Below the pieces are notes generated by a model that was not told the origin of the DNA, searched no databases, and worked only from the letters and a program-made list of their open reading frames with translations. From positions 1-64,000 of the forward strand of contig JAFGVD010000025.1 of NCBI GenBank assembly GCA_016938135.1: a DNA stretch of 64,000 nt, given 5' to 3'. Position 1 is the stretch's first letter. Each line of letters opens with the position of its first letter. Origin of the DNA: Coriobacteriia bacterium (GTDB lineage: Bacteria; Actinomycetota; Coriobacteriia; Anaerosomatales; Anaerosomataceae). This document shows, piece by piece, positions 25,708-35,392 of this stretch. Made by a program: the position numbers and the translations under genes.

Positions 25708-26433
25708 TTGATCGAGCTCGTTGGCGTGAACAAGCATTTTGGTAGCCATCACGCCCTGAAAGACATCAACCTTGAAGTACCCTCTGGCCAGAAGCTGGTT
25801 ATCATCGGACCTTCGGGTTCGGGCAAGTCCACGCTCATCCGGTGTATGAACATGCTTGAGAAGCCCAGCTCGGGGCAGGTGATCGTCGACGGCGTCGACC
25901 TCACCGCGCACCGCGCCCCCATCGCCAAAGTCAGGCAGTCCGTGGCCATGGTGTTTCAGCAGTTCAACCTCTACCCTCACAAGACCGTGCTCGAAAACGT
26001 GTCTTTGGCCCCCATCGTGGTCTCCGGCGTCTCCAAAGAGGAGGCGACGGAGTCTGGCTTCAAGTACCTTGAGCGCGTGGGTCTGGCCGAGAAGGCCGAC
26101 AAGTACCCGGCCCAGCTCTCTGGCGGACAGCAGCAGCGAGTGGCCATCGCCCGTGCTCTCAACATGCATCCCAAGGTGATGCTCTTCGACGAGCCGACGT
26201 CGGCGCTCGATCCCGAGATGATCCAGGAAGTGCTGGAGGTCATCATCGACCTCGCGCACGGCGGCATCACGATGGTGGTCGTCACCCACGAGATGGGATT
26301 CGCCAAGGAGGCGGCCGACAGGGTCATCTTCCTCGACGACGGCAACATGCTCGAGGATGGCACACCGGAGCACTTCTTCGAGAACCCCGAGCACGATCGC
26401 ACCAAACTGTTCCTGAGCAAGATCCTGCGTTAA
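25708..26433 (+). CDS. polar amino acid ABC transporter, ATP-binding protein (GlnQ-type)
   Basis: 241 residues. Walker [10 protein letters not shown]-loop [13 protein letters not shown], the signature [15 protein letters not shown], Walker [16 protein letters not shown] and the H-loop VVTHEMGFA are all intact. The sequence is of the GlnQ/ArtP class, which drives uptake of glutamine, arginine and similar amino acids. The start is TTG, seven bases after AAAGGA. It heads a four-gene operon with a binding protein and two permeases. Confidence 0.93.
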   Translation: MIELVGVNKHFGSHHALKDINLEVPSGQKLVIIGPSGSGKSTLIRCMNMLEKPSSGQVIVDGVDLTAHRAPIAKVRQSVAMVFQQFNLYPHKTVLENVSLAPIVVSGVSKEEATESGFKYLERVGLAEKADKYPAQLSGGQQQRVAIARALNMHPKVMLFDEPTSALDPEMIQEVLEVIIDLAHGGITMVVVTHEMGFAKEAADRVIFLDDGNMLEDGTPEHFFENPEHDRTKLFLSKILR

Positions 26434-26461
26434 GGGATAGTTGCTCAACAACCGGCTGATC

Positions 26462-26480
26462 GAGACCCCCGAACGGTCTC
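26462..26480 (+). other. hairpin between ATPase and binding-protein genes
   Basis: GAGACC and GGTCTC pair across a 7-base loop in the 111-base gap before the binding-protein gene. Such a structure may partly terminate transcription or protect the downstream mRNA. A T run is lacking. Confidence 0.35.
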
Positions 26481-26544
26481 TTACACTGCACGTTGGATCA
26501 GCATCATCGAGTATCCCGGGAGCTCTCGGGAAGAAGGAGGAAGA

Positions 26545-27366
26545 ATGAGGAAGACGGCACTGCTTCTGGTGTTCGCGCTGGTCTTCAGCGCCTTCGCCCT
26601 CGTCGGATGCGGTTCTGACGAGCCCACCGACACAGGCTCCACCGCTGTTGGGGATCTGCCTGCCGGTGTGCAGGAGATCGCAGACTCCGGCGAGCTGCGT
26701 GTTGGCGTCAAGGCTGACGTTCCCAACTTTGGCCTGCAGGATGCGGCAAGCGGCGAGTTCGAGGGCATGGAGATCGACCTTGCCTACGCGCTTGCTGAGC
26801 GTATGGGCCTGAGCATGGACGACGTGGTGTTCGAGGCTGTCACGGCCAAGACCCGCGGTCCGCTGCTGGACAATGGTCAGCTGGATGTTGTCATCGCTAC
26901 GTTCACCATCAAGCCCGAGCGGTTGGAGCAGTGGAACTTCTCTGATCCGTACTATCAGGACGAGGTCGGTCTGCTCGTGAAGACCGCTTCCGGCATCGAG
27001 AGCCTTGCCGATCTTGATGGAAAGACGATCGGTGTCGCGCAGGGTGCGACCTCCCGCGATGCGGTGCAGGTCGAAGCCGACGCGCTTGGCATCACCGTCG
27101 AGTTCCTGGAGTTTGCGACTTACCCCGAGATCAACGCCGCTCTTGAGTCCGGTCGTGTCGATGCGTTCTCCGTGGACAAGTCCATCCTCTCGGGCTACCT
27201 GACCGAGGACTCGGTCATCCTGCCCGACGGTTTCTCCCCGCAAGACTACGGTGCCGCCACCAAGCTTGGCACCGACGACCTGACGACGTTCATCAACGAG
27301 ATGCTCGCCGAGATGGAAGCCAATGGCGAGATGACGGCCCTTCTTGAGAAGTGGTCGCTGAACTGA
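26545..27366 (+). CDS. amino acid ABC transporter substrate-binding lipoprotein
   Basis: 273 residues. The signal peptide ends in the lipobox LVGCGSDE. The SBP family 3 fold is clear from ELRVGVKADVPNFGLQD, MEIDLAYALAERMGLS, TIKPERLEQWNFSDPYYQDE and SLADLDGKTIGVAQGATSRD. The set DSYY-type ligand residues are consistent with a polar amino acid, but specificity is not certain. A very good ribosome site (AAGGAGG) precedes the ATG, in line with the high expression such proteins need. Confidence 0.92.
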   Translation: MRKTALLLVFALVFSAFALVGCGSDEPTDTGSTAVGDLPAGVQEIADSGELRVGVKADVPNFGLQDAASGEFEGMEIDLAYALAERMGLSMDDVVFEAVTAKTRGPLLDNGQLDVVIATFTIKPERLEQWNFSDPYYQDEVGLLVKTASGIESLADLDGKTIGVAQGATSRDAVQVEADALGITVEFLEFATYPEINAALESGRVDAFSVDKSILSGYLTEDSVILPDGFSPQDYGAATKLGTDDLTTFINEMLAEMEANGEMTALLEKWSLN

Positions 27367-27380
27367 TCGCTTGCGATCAG
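27363..27380 (+). other. intra-operon hairpin at the end of the binding-protein gene
   Basis: CTGATCGC-TT-GCGATCAG is a perfect 8-bp inverted repeat that includes the stop codon. Hairpins here commonly stabilise the binding-protein mRNA relative to the permease message. No T run follows, so transcription should continue. Confidence 0.55.
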
Positions 27381-27393
27381 TCTGCAGCCGGAC

Positions 27394-28101
27394 ATGTCTG
27401 ACATCATCAGCAAAATAGGTTTCTTGCAGCAGGGACCGTTCGCGATCCCTCGCTGGGAGGCGCTGTTCGCAAACATAGACGTGCTCGGTCGCGGTGCGCT
27501 TGTGACGTTACTGGTGTCGACCCTGGGGCTGGCGCTTGCGCTGGCCCTGGGGACGCTCATCGGCATGATGTCAGCTTCGCACGTACGTCCTGCCAAGGCG
27601 TTCGCCCGCGCATACGTGGAGTTCTTCCAGAACACCCCTCTGCTCATCCAGGTGTTCATGCTCTACAACGCCATACCTATCCTGTATCCCGGGCTGTTCA
27701 TCCCGGTCATCGTGATCGGCATCCTTGGCGTAGGCATGTATCACGGTGCCTACATCGCGGAAGTCGTCCGTGCCGGGATCCAATCGATCGGCCGCGGGCA
27801 GCTTGAAGCTGCCATCTCCCAGGGGTTCACGTACGTGGGCGCTATGCGCTACATCATCATCCCGCAGGCTATGAGGATCGTTTTGCCGCCGCTCACCAAC
27901 CAGGCGGTCAGCCTCATCAAGAACACCTCGGTCATCGCCATCATCGCCGGCGGCGACCTGATGTATGCGGGCGACTCCTTTGCTGGTCGTTTCGGTCACT
28001 ACGGCCCGACATACATAGTCGTCGGCCTGCTCTACTTCCTCATGTGCTTCCCGCTCGCCCGTCTTGCCCATCGCCTTGAAGTCCGGACGAGGGGCAACTG
28101 A
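27394..28101 (+). CDS. amino acid ABC transporter permease 1
   Basis: 235 residues, a HisM/GlnP-type inner membrane protein with about five helices. Core motifs are ALVTLLVSTLGLALALALGT, AYVEFFQNTPLLIQVFMLYN and the EAA loop GQLEAAISQGFTYVGAMRYI. It overlaps the next permease by one base (TGATG), indicating a paired heterodimer. Confidence 0.93.
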   Translation: MSDIISKIGFLQQGPFAIPRWEALFANIDVLGRGALVTLLVSTLGLALALALGTLIGMMSASHVRPAKAFARAYVEFFQNTPLLIQVFMLYNAIPILYPGLFIPVIVIGILGVGMYHGAYIAEVVRAGIQSIGRGQLEAAISQGFTYVGAMRYIIIPQAMRIVLPPLTNQAVSLIKNTSVIAIIAGGDLMYAGDSFAGRFGHYGPTYIVVGLLYFLMCFPLARLAHRLEVRTRGN

Positions 28102-28787
28102 TGGAAGCATTCCTGAACACTCCCGTTATGCAGATGCTGAGCGACCCGGTGCTCTATATCGGCCTCGGCTACGGCCTTGTGCTGACGCTTGAGATCTCGG
28201 TGCTTGCCGTGGTGTTCAGCTTCATCTTCGGGACGATCCTGGGCGCGATGCGCTACTCAGGTCTTCCGGTGCTCAGCCAGATCGCCACCACATACATCGA
28301 AGTCGTGCGAAACCTGCCGCAGTTGCTCCTCATCCTGACGAGCTACTTCGTGCTTGGTCTCCCGGCGATGTGGGCGGCAACGATCGGTCTCACCATCTAC
28401 ACGTCGTCGATCATCGCCGAGGTGATCCGAGGCGGCCTGAACTCGGTTCCCGTCGGGCAGTGGGAGGCCGCGCGTTCTCAGGGATTCTCGTTCTTGCAGT
28501 CCATGCGCTACATCGTGCTGCCGCCGGCGGTCGTCAAGATGATCCCGCCCATCGTCTCGCAGTTCGTGACCGTCATCAAAGACTCGTCTTTCGCCATGGC
28601 GATCGGGGCGTACGAGCTGATGTTCAAAGGCACGATCCTGGCGGCTAAGTACTGGAAGCCTTCCCAGATCATCACGATCTATGTGGTGATATCACTGGTG
28701 TACTTCGCCATCAACTTCACCATCTCCAGCGTCGCCCGACGCCTTCAGAGTCGCCTGACCGTGGGCCGGGGCAGCATCGGCGCGTAG
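28101..28787 (+). CDS. amino acid ABC transporter permease 2
   Basis: 228 residues, homologous to the preceding permease: TTYIEVVRNLPQLLLILTSY, an EAA loop GQWEAARSQGFSFLQSMRYI, and IKDSSFAMAIGAYELMFKG near the C-terminus. The two permeases should form the channel energised by the ATPase at 25708. The stop faces the threonine-catabolism pair, and no clear terminator separates them. Confidence 0.93.
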   Translation: MEAFLNTPVMQMLSDPVLYIGLGYGLVLTLEISVLAVVFSFIFGTILGAMRYSGLPVLSQIATTYIEVVRNLPQLLLILTSYFVLGLPAMWAATIGLTIYTSSIIAEVIRGGLNSVPVGQWEAARSQGFSFLQSMRYIVLPPAVVKMIPPIVSQFVTVIKDSSFAMAIGAYELMFKGTILAAKYWKPSQIITIYVVISLVYFAINFTISSVARRLQSRLTVGRGSIGA

Positions 28788-28812
28788 CGCTCACCCTCCG
28801 TTCGGCACACAG

Positions 28813-30018
28813 CTACTCGATCACGCCCAGCCGTCTTCCAACGCGCTCAAACGCGCTCACTGCCAGGTCGAGCTGTTCGTCGGTGTGCGCTGCTGAGATC
28901 TGCACGCGGATCCGCGCCGCACCCTTGGGTACGACCGGATAACTGAAGCCGATCACGTAGATGCCTTCGTCCAGGAGTGCGTCCGCCATCCGGTGGGCGA
29001 CGGCTTCATCGCGCAACATGACCGGAACGATGGGGTGTGTGCCTGGAGTGATGTCGAAGCCGGCGCCGGTCATGCGCTTGCGGAACGAGAGCGCGCTGCT
29101 CTCAAGGCGGTCACGCAGTTCGGTCGTCTCGGAAAGCAGGTCGAGGACAGCGATGGTGGAAGCGGCCACCACCGGTGCCACGGTGTTGGAGAACAGGTAC
29201 GGGCGGCTCTTCTGGCGCAACCACTCCACGATCTCGGCGCGGCCGCTCAAGCAGCCGCCCGACGCGCCGCCAAGCGCCTTCCCGAACGTCGTGGTGATGA
29301 CATCCACGCGCTCGGTGACTCCGCATAGTTCGGGTGTGCCCCGGCCTGTGGGTCCCACGAAGCCGGTCGCGTGCGAGTCGTCCACCATCACCACCGCGTC
29401 GAACTCCTCGGCAAGGTCGCAGATCTGCTCGAGCAGTGCGATGTCGCCATCCATCGAGAAGACGCCGTCAGTGGCGATCACCCGGTAGCGTGCGCTTTGC
29501 GCCTCGATGAGCTTGGCGCGCAGGTCGTCCATATCGGAGTGCTTGTAGATGAATCGCCTGGCTTTGGTGAGCCGCACGCCGTCGATGACGGACGCGTGGT
29601 TGAGCGCATCGGCGATTATGGCGTCGTCCGGCCCGAAGAACGGCTCGAAAAAGCCGCCGTTGGCGTCGAACGCCGAGGAGTACAGGATGGTGTCCTCACA
29701 GCCGAGGAACTCGCTCAACCGTGCTTCGAGCTCCTTGTGGACCTCAAAGGTCCCGCAGATGAAGCGGACTGACGAGGTGCCGAAGCCCCAGCGATCGAGC
29801 GCCGCGTGTGCGGCCTCCACAACGCGGATGTCGTCGGCGAGCCCGAGGTAGTTATTGGCGCAGAAGTTGACGACTTCACGCGGCTCGTTTGCATCAGGCG
29901 TCGCAACAAGGATGGTGGAGCGCTGTGGGGAGACGATGACCCGCTCGCTCTTGTAGAGGCTGGCGTCATGTAGCGCGCTGATCTGGGAACGCAGCTCGTC
30001 TTTCATCGATCCGAACAT
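28813..30018 (-). CDS. kbl: glycine C-acetyltransferase (2-amino-3-ketobutyrate CoA ligase)
   Basis: 401 residues, a PLP alpha-oxoamine synthase. Visible features are NFCANNYLGLADD, MVDDSHATGFVGPTGRGTPE with the PLP-binding Asp/His, and the Schiff-base lysine in TTTFGKALGGASGG. It converts 2-amino-3-ketobutyrate and CoA to glycine and acetyl-CoA, the second step of threonine degradation. ATG 30018 overlaps the tdh stop (TGATG) with GGGAGG upstream; a GTG one codon earlier is possible. The pairing with tdh settles the function among related KBL/BioF enzymes. Confidence 0.95.
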   Translation of the reverse strand: MFGSMKDELRSQISALHDASLYKSERVIVSPQRSTILVATPDANEPREVVNFCANNYLGLADDIRVVEAAHAALDRWGFGTSSVRFICGTFEVHKELEARLSEFLGCEDTILYSSAFDANGGFFEPFFGPDDAIIADALNHASVIDGVRLTKARRFIYKHSDMDDLRAKLIEAQSARYRVIATDGVFSMDGDIALLEQICDLAEEFDAVVMVDDSHATGFVGPTGRGTPELCGVTERVDVITTTFGKALGGASGGCLSGRAEIVEWLRQKSRPYLFSNTVAPVVAASTIAVLDLLSETTELRDRLESSALSFRKRMTGAGFDITPGTHPIVPVMLRDEAVAHRMADALLDEGIYVIGFSYPVVPKGAARIRVQISAAHTDEQLDLAVSAFERVGRRLGVIE

Positions 30019-31058
30019 CACAGGCCTCCCATATCCAAAACGACCTTGCCGCTGCGACCTTCGATCATCGCGGCGAACCCCGCTTCGTACTCCATGAACG
30101 GCAGCTCGTGGGTGATGACCGGTGCGATATCCAGCCCGCTTTGCAGCATGGTCTGCATCTTGTACCAGGTCTCCCAGATCTCGCGTCCATAGATGCCTTT
30201 GATCGTGAGACCGCGGAAGACGACCTCGTCCCAGTCGATGCTCACCGGCCCTGGGGCGATGCCCAGCAGCGCGATCCTCCCGCCGTTGTGCATGCTCTCC
30301 AGCATCGTCTCGAATGCGGTGCCATTGCCGCTCATCTCAAGGCCCACATCGAATCCGATCATTCCGAGCTCCTCCATCGCATCGGCGATGGTGTTCCGGC
30401 TCACATTGACCGCTCGCGTGGCGCCCATACGCATTGCCAGATCGAGGCGATAGTCGTTCACGTCGGTTATCACGACGTTGCGTGCGCCCACGTGCTTGGC
30501 GATTGCAACGGCCATGATGCCGATAGGCCCTGCGCCGGTGATGAGCACATCCTCGCCGACCAGGTCGAAAGAGAGCGCGGCATGAGTTGCATTGCCGAAG
30601 GGGTCGAAGATCGTCGCTATGCGCGAGGGGATGGAGTCGGCGAGATGCCAGGCGTTCTTCGCGGGCAGCGCGAGGTACTCGGCGAAACAGCCGTCGCGAT
30701 TCACACCCACACCCACGGTGTTCGTGCATAGGTGCCGTCTGCCGGCGCGACAGCTGCGGCAGACGCCGCAGACGATGTGTCCCTCACCCGAGACGCGCTG
30801 CCCCACGCTGAAGCCGCTGACGGCGCCGCCCATCTCGGCCACGTGGCCTACGAACTCATGCCCGTAGATCTGCGGCGGGTTGATCGTGCGTTGCGCCCAG
30901 GGATTCCAGTCGTAGATATGCACGTCGGTCCCGCATATGGCGACCTTCTCGATGCGTATCAGCAGGTCGCCCGCACCGATCTTGGGTACGGGAACCTCCA
31001 CGAGCGTGGCTCCGGGAGCGGGGCTGGTCTTGGAGAGAGCCTTCATCATGCGATCCAT
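30018..31058 (-). CDS. tdh: L-threonine 3-dehydrogenase
   Basis: 346 residues of the zinc MDR family. Catalytic zinc residues lie in [16 protein letters not shown] and YGHEFVGHV; the four structural cysteines are in [16 protein letters not shown]; the NAD site is [27 protein letters not shown] and the C-terminal [13 protein letters not shown] are specific to threonine dehydrogenase. It yields 2-amino-3-ketobutyrate for the coupled kbl product, giving NADH, glycine and acetyl-CoA from threonine. Confidence 0.96.
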   Translation of the reverse strand: MDRMMKALSKTSPAPGATLVEVPVPKIGAGDLLIRIEKVAICGTDVHIYDWNPWAQRTINPPQIYGHEFVGHVAEMGGAVSGFSVGQRVSGEGHIVCGVCRSCRAGRRHLCTNTVGVGVNRDGCFAEYLALPAKNAWHLADSIPSRIATIFDPFGNATHAALSFDLVGEDVLITGAGPIGIMAVAIAKHVGARNVVITDVNDYRLDLAMRMGATRAVNVSRNTIADAMEELGMIGFDVGLEMSGNGTAFETMLESMHNGGRIALLGIAPGPVSIDWDEVVFRGLTIKGIYGREIWETWYKMQTMLQSGLDIAPVITHELPFMEYEAGFAAMIEGRSGKVVLDMGGL

Positions 31059-31177
31059 ATGCGAAGCCTATCTGCCGAGTGGACAGGGCTTCTTACAACG
31101 ATACAACAAGCGTGGGCAGCCGAGGACTGCGGAGTCTGACGCCGGTCGAGGCCTTCTGGTCCGGGGGTCCCGCCAAT

Positions 31178-33496
31178 CTACCAGCCCATGTTGATGACCG
31201 CGCCGGGAGTGGTGAGAGTATAGGCGCCGAAGACATCCTCGTCATAGGGCTCATCCGGCGTCCCCCATGAGGCGACCACCCAGTAGGACGTGGCGCTCAC
31301 AGGCAGGGCGAGGTCGGTCGAGCCGTTGAATGGCCCTTCTTGCAAGACCGTGTAGTCAGGGGTGGCGTCCCGGGTGCCCTTCCAGACGAGCCATTCGATC
31401 CATTCGCCGGTGGCAAGAGGGCCGGATGTGAATCTCATGGTCGCGGTTCCACCGATGACGGTGAAGTTGGCCGTCTTGGTGGTCTCGATGTTGCCGGACC
31501 AATCCTCGGACCAGTACTGCAACGTGTGGGCGACCGTCCCGCTCGGGGCGGGCACCGTGAGCTTCGTCCCCGTTTGAGTGGGCCCACCGTCAAGTGAATA
31601 GTAGGTGGCCTTCACGCCCATCGAGCTGGAGTCCGTTGCGGTCAGCGTGATCGTGGCCGGATAGTAGTAGTACGTGGACTGGGCATTCGATGTCGTGACA
31701 GGGGCTGTTGTGTCTGCCGAGACGGTGAACGTGGCTGTCTTGCTCGGCGATTCAACGTTTCCGGCCTGGTCGACCGACCAGAAGCGAAGCGTGTGAGTGC
31801 CTGCCGCGGACACGAGCGCGCTTCCGCCCACCTGGGTGTCGCCATCGTCCACGCGGTAGAACGTGGTGCCCACGCCCACCTTCCCGCTTTCAGTGATGGA
31901 GAACTCGATGAACGCCGCACCCGTATAGCTGGCAATCGCATCAGAAGACGTCACCGGTGCGGTGGTGTCTGAAGCGCTGTAGAAGGTGTGGCAGTTGGCG
32001 CATTTCGACTGGACAGGAGTCCCGATGCCGGTGGTGTGGCATTGTCCGCAGGCGCCTGAGCCGTCCGATGTGGAAGCCCAGGGGTCGTGTGCCTCAGCGG
32101 CACCATCATGGATAGTGGTGTGGCACTCACCCTGCTGACAGCCACCGTTCCAGCTCCCAAGCGTGTCGTAGGGGCTGGTGTGGCAGACCTGGCACTGCTG
32201 GGCGTGTATCGCGTTGAGGTCTGGGGCATGGCAGATGTTGCAGTCCACCCAAACCTCATAGGCAGCCGTGGGCCAACCCACCAGGGCGTCGTCGTGCTGG
32301 CCCGGCTCAAAGATCATGACGTAGTCGTCAGCGGGGTTGGAGTCATGGACAAGCGAGTGGCAGTTGAGGCACAGGCTGTACGGCTCGGAAGTCTCGGGCG
32401 CGCGCACCAGGAAGTCCGCGTTCTCGCTCTCGTGCGGGAACGTCTGGAAGCGGGGATTGTCGGTGGGGCTGGCGTCCTCGCCGTACGCTGTGACGCGGAA
32501 CTCCTGAGCCGTGCTCGTGAGGGTGGGGTTGGTCTTGCGGGTGCTCGGACCCACATCGCGCGCATCCTCATGGCACTGCTGGCAGAGAGGGGCGTATCCG
32601 TCCTGGAGGGCGGTCTTCTGGGTGGGCTCAGACAGGATGGGTCCGGGCATCACGTATCCGCGGTTGCTCTGGCCAAGCGAGCCTAGCTCGGTAGAGGTAG
32701 CGTTGACGCCGGTGACTACGGGCACCCGGTCGTAGTAGTAGGTGTCATCCTGGGCAACCGGGTGCTCTTGCATGAGCCCCGAGTCCTCGTCGTGCTTGTC
32801 GACGCGCCCGTTGTGACACGACGCGCACCACCCGGTACCATACTCGGCAACCGCCTCCGCGGCGCCTGTGGGCTGCTGTTTGAGGAGACGGTTTGTTGCT
32901 GTCGCGTATGCGGTGTCGCTGGTTGCGTCACTGCGCAAGCGGTCGCCAACGAATGCTCCCACGGTGCCCGTGTCGTGCGGGGAGTGGCAGTCGCTGCATG
33001 TCAGCGTGCCATCCGCTCCCGAGAAGGCCACGGTGCTGGCGCCGCCCGCCTCATCGCCGCCGGGGACCACATTGGTCTGACCGATCCTGTGCGAGGCAGC
33101 CGGTTCGACGCCGGTTCGGGCCTTGATGACTCCATACACGCCGTTTCCGCCTGTGCCGTCATGGCATGATTCGCAGATATCCTCGATGGTGGCTGCGGGA
33201 AGCAGCTGGGTGCCGCCTTCAGGTGCCGCGTGGAGTGAATGGCAGGTCTGACACTTGTCTGTGACTGAGGAGTAAGACCCGTGCGGGCCCTTTCTCACCC
33301 CTGCGAGCAGTACGGGGTCGGTACCTGGTTCAAGGAGGGATTGTTCGTCGGCGCCGTGGCAGTCCACACACTCGGTCCGCGACAGTCCGTCAGGGTACTG
33401 ACCGGCTTCATTGGGGTATGCGGCAGCGTCGCTCGCGCCGACGAGCACGGCCGATACAACGAGTGCGAGCACAATGGTCGCTCTTGTGAGCTTCAT
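31178..33496 (-). CDS. secreted 12-heme cytochrome c with OmpL47/Ig-like C-terminal domains
   Basis: 772 residues. A signal peptide (1-25) is followed by 12 heme sites between about residues 43 and 503. Eleven are CxxCH (CVDCH, CQTCH, CESCH, CSDCH, CASCH, CQQCH, CLNCH, CNICH, CQVCH, CGQCH, CANCH) and one is CX4CH (CQQGECH, 453-459). Two beta-sandwich domains of the OmpL47/chitobiase-like type follow from about 511 (DTTAPVTSSDA, HTLRFWSVDQAGNVE; DTTAPVTTSNA, LQYWSEDWSGNIE). A final 85-residue beta domain completes the protein. No wall anchor is visible. An extracellular electron conduit or terminal reductase is likely; the electron acceptor cannot be deduced. Confidence 0.9.
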   Translation of the reverse strand: MKLTRATIVLALVVSAVLVGASDAAAYPNEAGQYPDGLSRTECVDCHGADEQSLLEPGTDPVLLAGVRKGPHGSYSSVTDKCQTCHSLHAAPEGGTQLLPAATIEDICESCHDGTGGNGVYGVIKARTGVEPAASHRIGQTNVVPGGDEAGGASTVAFSGADGTLTCSDCHSPHDTGTVGAFVGDRLRSDATSDTAYATATNRLLKQQPTGAAEAVAEYGTGWCASCHNGRVDKHDEDSGLMQEHPVAQDDTYYYDRVPVVTGVNATSTELGSLGQSNRGYVMPGPILSEPTQKTALQDGYAPLCQQCHEDARDVGPSTRKTNPTLTSTAQEFRVTAYGEDASPTDNPRFQTFPHESENADFLVRAPETSEPYSLCLNCHSLVHDSNPADDYVMIFEPGQHDDALVGWPTAAYEVWVDCNICHAPDLNAIHAQQCQVCHTSPYDTLGSWNGGCQQGECHTTIHDGAAEAHDPWASTSDGSGACGQCHTTGIGTPVQSKCANCHTFYSASDTTAPVTSSDAIASYTGAAFIEFSITESGKVGVGTTFYRVDDGDTQVGGSALVSAAGTHTLRFWSVDQAGNVESPSKTATFTVSADTTAPVTTSNAQSTYYYYPATITLTATDSSSMGVKATYYSLDGGPTQTGTKLTVPAPSGTVAHTLQYWSEDWSGNIETTKTANFTVIGGTATMRFTSGPLATGEWIEWLVWKGTRDATPDYTVLQEGPFNGSTDLALPVSATSYWVVASWGTPDEPYDEDVFGAYTLTTPGAVINMGW

Positions 33497-33613
33497 GTGA
33501 GGACGTTCTTTCGAATACTGCCGAGTCAGCTACAGGGATATACCCAGCAAGTATGATACCCCATACGTTAAGTATCGCTAAGTAATTGAGAGAAGGCCCA
33601 CTGCGCCTTGCGT

Positions 33614-34447
33614 TTAGCCGCGCATCTCTTCCCTGCAGATGTCCATGAGTGCTTTCGTGATGGCGCCAACGCGGCCGTCGCCGATCGTGTGATCGTCGAT
33701 CTGCACGATGGGCACCACACCACGGACGCTGGACGTGATGAACGCCTCGTCCGCGCTCAGCGTGTCCTCCAAAGTGAGGGGGCCGTACACGACCTCGAAC
33801 CGTGAAGCAGCGCGTTGCATGACCATGCGGCCCACAGTGCCGGGTAGGACTCCGGCGTCCGGCGCGTGGATCTTGCCGTCGCGCACCACATAGAAGCTTG
33901 CCGTTGCGGCTTCCGAGACCAGCCCGTCTGCGTGATACAGCAGGTCGATGGCCCCGTTTCTCTCGATAAGGTCGTGGTTGCGAAGCCACGTGATGTAGTT
34001 GGTGGTCTTGGCCTCCGGGACTTCTCGGCGGTGCTCCTTGGTGAGAAGTCGGGTGCCGTTCACGTATGCGGTCTCAGGGACTTCGAACAGCTCGTGCGTG
34101 ATGATGAAGAACGTGGGTGTCTTGGGGTCGAAGTGCATCCCGTCGGCGGATTCGCCACCTGTGAGCACGAGCCGCACGATGGCTTCGGGGTAGCCGTTGA
34201 GAGTGAGCAACTCATGGACTACAGCGGTTATCTCCGCATCGTCAGCGGGCACCGTGAGGCCGAGCATGTCCGCCGAAGCACGGAAGCGCGCCAGGTGATC
34301 TTCAAGCTGGAACGGTTCGCCGTTGATGGTCTGGAACAGGTCGAACACCGCATAGCCTCTCAAGATCCCCACGTCGAACGGGGAAATCGCGGCTTGTGAT
34401 GCGGGCAGGATCCGCCCGTTCAGGTAGACATGTCCTGTAGGATTCAT
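33614..34447 (-). CDS. PLP aminotransferase class IV (BCAT/D-amino acid aminotransferase type)
   Basis: 277 residues, starting MNPTGHVYLNGRI; a longer frame exists but its extra 22 residues are not family-like. Fold-type IV motifs are SPFDVGILRGYAVFDLFQT, the PLP lysine in VPEAKTTNYI, GLVSEAATASFYVVRDGKI and PGTVGRMVM. The class covers branched-chain and D-alanine aminotransferases and aminodeoxychorismate lyase; the residues that separate them are not decisive here. It is divergent from the VF530 gene. Confidence 0.87.
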   Translation of the reverse strand: MNPTGHVYLNGRILPASQAAISPFDVGILRGYAVFDLFQTINGEPFQLEDHLARFRASADMLGLTVPADDAEITAVVHELLTLNGYPEAIVRLVLTGGESADGMHFDPKTPTFFIITHELFEVPETAYVNGTRLLTKEHRREVPEAKTTNYITWLRNHDLIERNGAIDLLYHADGLVSEAATASFYVVRDGKIHAPDAGVLPGTVGRMVMQRAASRFEVVYGPLTLEDTLSADEAFITSSVRGVVPIVQIDDHTIGDGRVGAITKALMDICREEMRG

Positions 34448-34497
34448 GAGGACAGTTCTACCACAACCACCACACCACGCGAAGGAGGGGAGCACAG

Positions 34498-34731
34498 ATG
34501 GCCCAAGTCCCATCTAAAGACCCGCTACATGGCGTGACACTGGAAACGATCTTGAGGAAGCTGGTCAACAAGTACGGCTGGCCGGGACTCGCGAAGCGGA
34601 TCAACATCAACTGCTTCAAGAGCGATCCCAGCATCAACTCGTCGTTGAAGTTCCTTCGCAAGACCCCGTGGGCGCGCAAGGAAGTAGAGGACCTTTACGT
34701 GAACTCCAGGTTCTGGACGCGCGACGAGTAG
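34498..34731 (+). CDS. VF530 family (DUF2132) small protein
   Basis: 77 residues matching the whole family: [40 protein letters not shown] and [11 protein letters not shown]. The family is a small helical, possibly DNA-binding fold of unknown role. GAAGGAGGGG gives it a very strong ribosome site. It is a single gene, convergent with the membrane protein that follows. Confidence 0.92.
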   Translation: MAQVPSKDPLHGVTLETILRKLVNKYGWPGLAKRININCFKSDPSINSSLKFLRKTPWARKEVEDLYVNSRFWTRDE

Positions 34732-34771
34732 CGGGAGTCGGGTTCCGGCAAGATGACAAGCGGAAGGCGCG

Positions 34772-35239
34772 TCAGTCCGAGAAGACGGCGTGCCAGAAGA
34801 TCCTATCGGCCAGCAGGAGGGCGCTGCCAACGCCGATGTAAAGGGCACCGAGGACGCCGGCGCCTATCTGCCCCGGATGGACGAATAGTTGCCGCAACAT
34901 GATGCCGCCAAACATCATGACAGCGATCAGTCCCCAGGACTTGAGCGAGAAGAAGCCGAGTGCAGATCCGCGGCCGCGCGCACGGATGCGCTCCACGGCG
35001 CGCCGGCCCACGTCGTCCAGCAGTAGCTGCGATTTCGCCACGCCAAGCACGAGGCCCGCGGCCAGCGCCCACGCGTGCCAGTGGCGGTCGTGTACGTAGC
35101 CCACGCCGCGTGTGAGCAAGATCGAGGCACCGATCAACCACATGGAAGCGGCGGCCACCATTTGGGTGCGCGAACCGATCTTCGGCATGTACTGCTCCAG
35201 GCGCTGCTTGACCGCAAGTGCGGGGTTGCTCGTTGTCAC
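34772..35239 (-). CDS. membrane protein of unknown function
   Basis: 155 residues from GTG 35239, which has GGGAG just upstream; the open frame continues upstream without coding character. Four hydrophobic segments are visible (MVAAASMWLIGASILLT, AWALAAGLVLGVAKSQLLL, LKSWGLIAVMMFGGIMLRQL, GAGVLGALYIGVGSALLLAD). The short basic loop DDVGRRAVERIRARGRG faces the cytoplasm. No family is recognised. Confidence 0.68.
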   Translation of the reverse strand: MTTSNPALAVKQRLEQYMPKIGSRTQMVAAASMWLIGASILLTRGVGYVHDRHWHAWALAAGLVLGVAKSQLLLDDVGRRAVERIRARGRGSALGFFSLKSWGLIAVMMFGGIMLRQLFVHPGQIGAGVLGALYIGVGSALLLADRIFWHAVFSD

Positions 35240-35392
35240 GTGTGCTCCCAGGTGGGGCGGACGGATGCCCGCACGCTTGTAGGACGAAGCATCATGCATG
35301 CCAATCCCGGGTGGTCTTGCATGCGAAGGGGCGTCGCGTGGTACGTTCTTCGGTGTTGCATGTCGTAGATATCGACCCTGAACGGAGCGACG

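Noticed and set aside
25666-27243. A 525-codon minus-strand open frame opposite the ABC transporter genes
   Set aside because: It lies antisense to two clearly coding genes and its translation is His/Arg/Asp-rich without any motif, typical of shadows in high-GC DNA.
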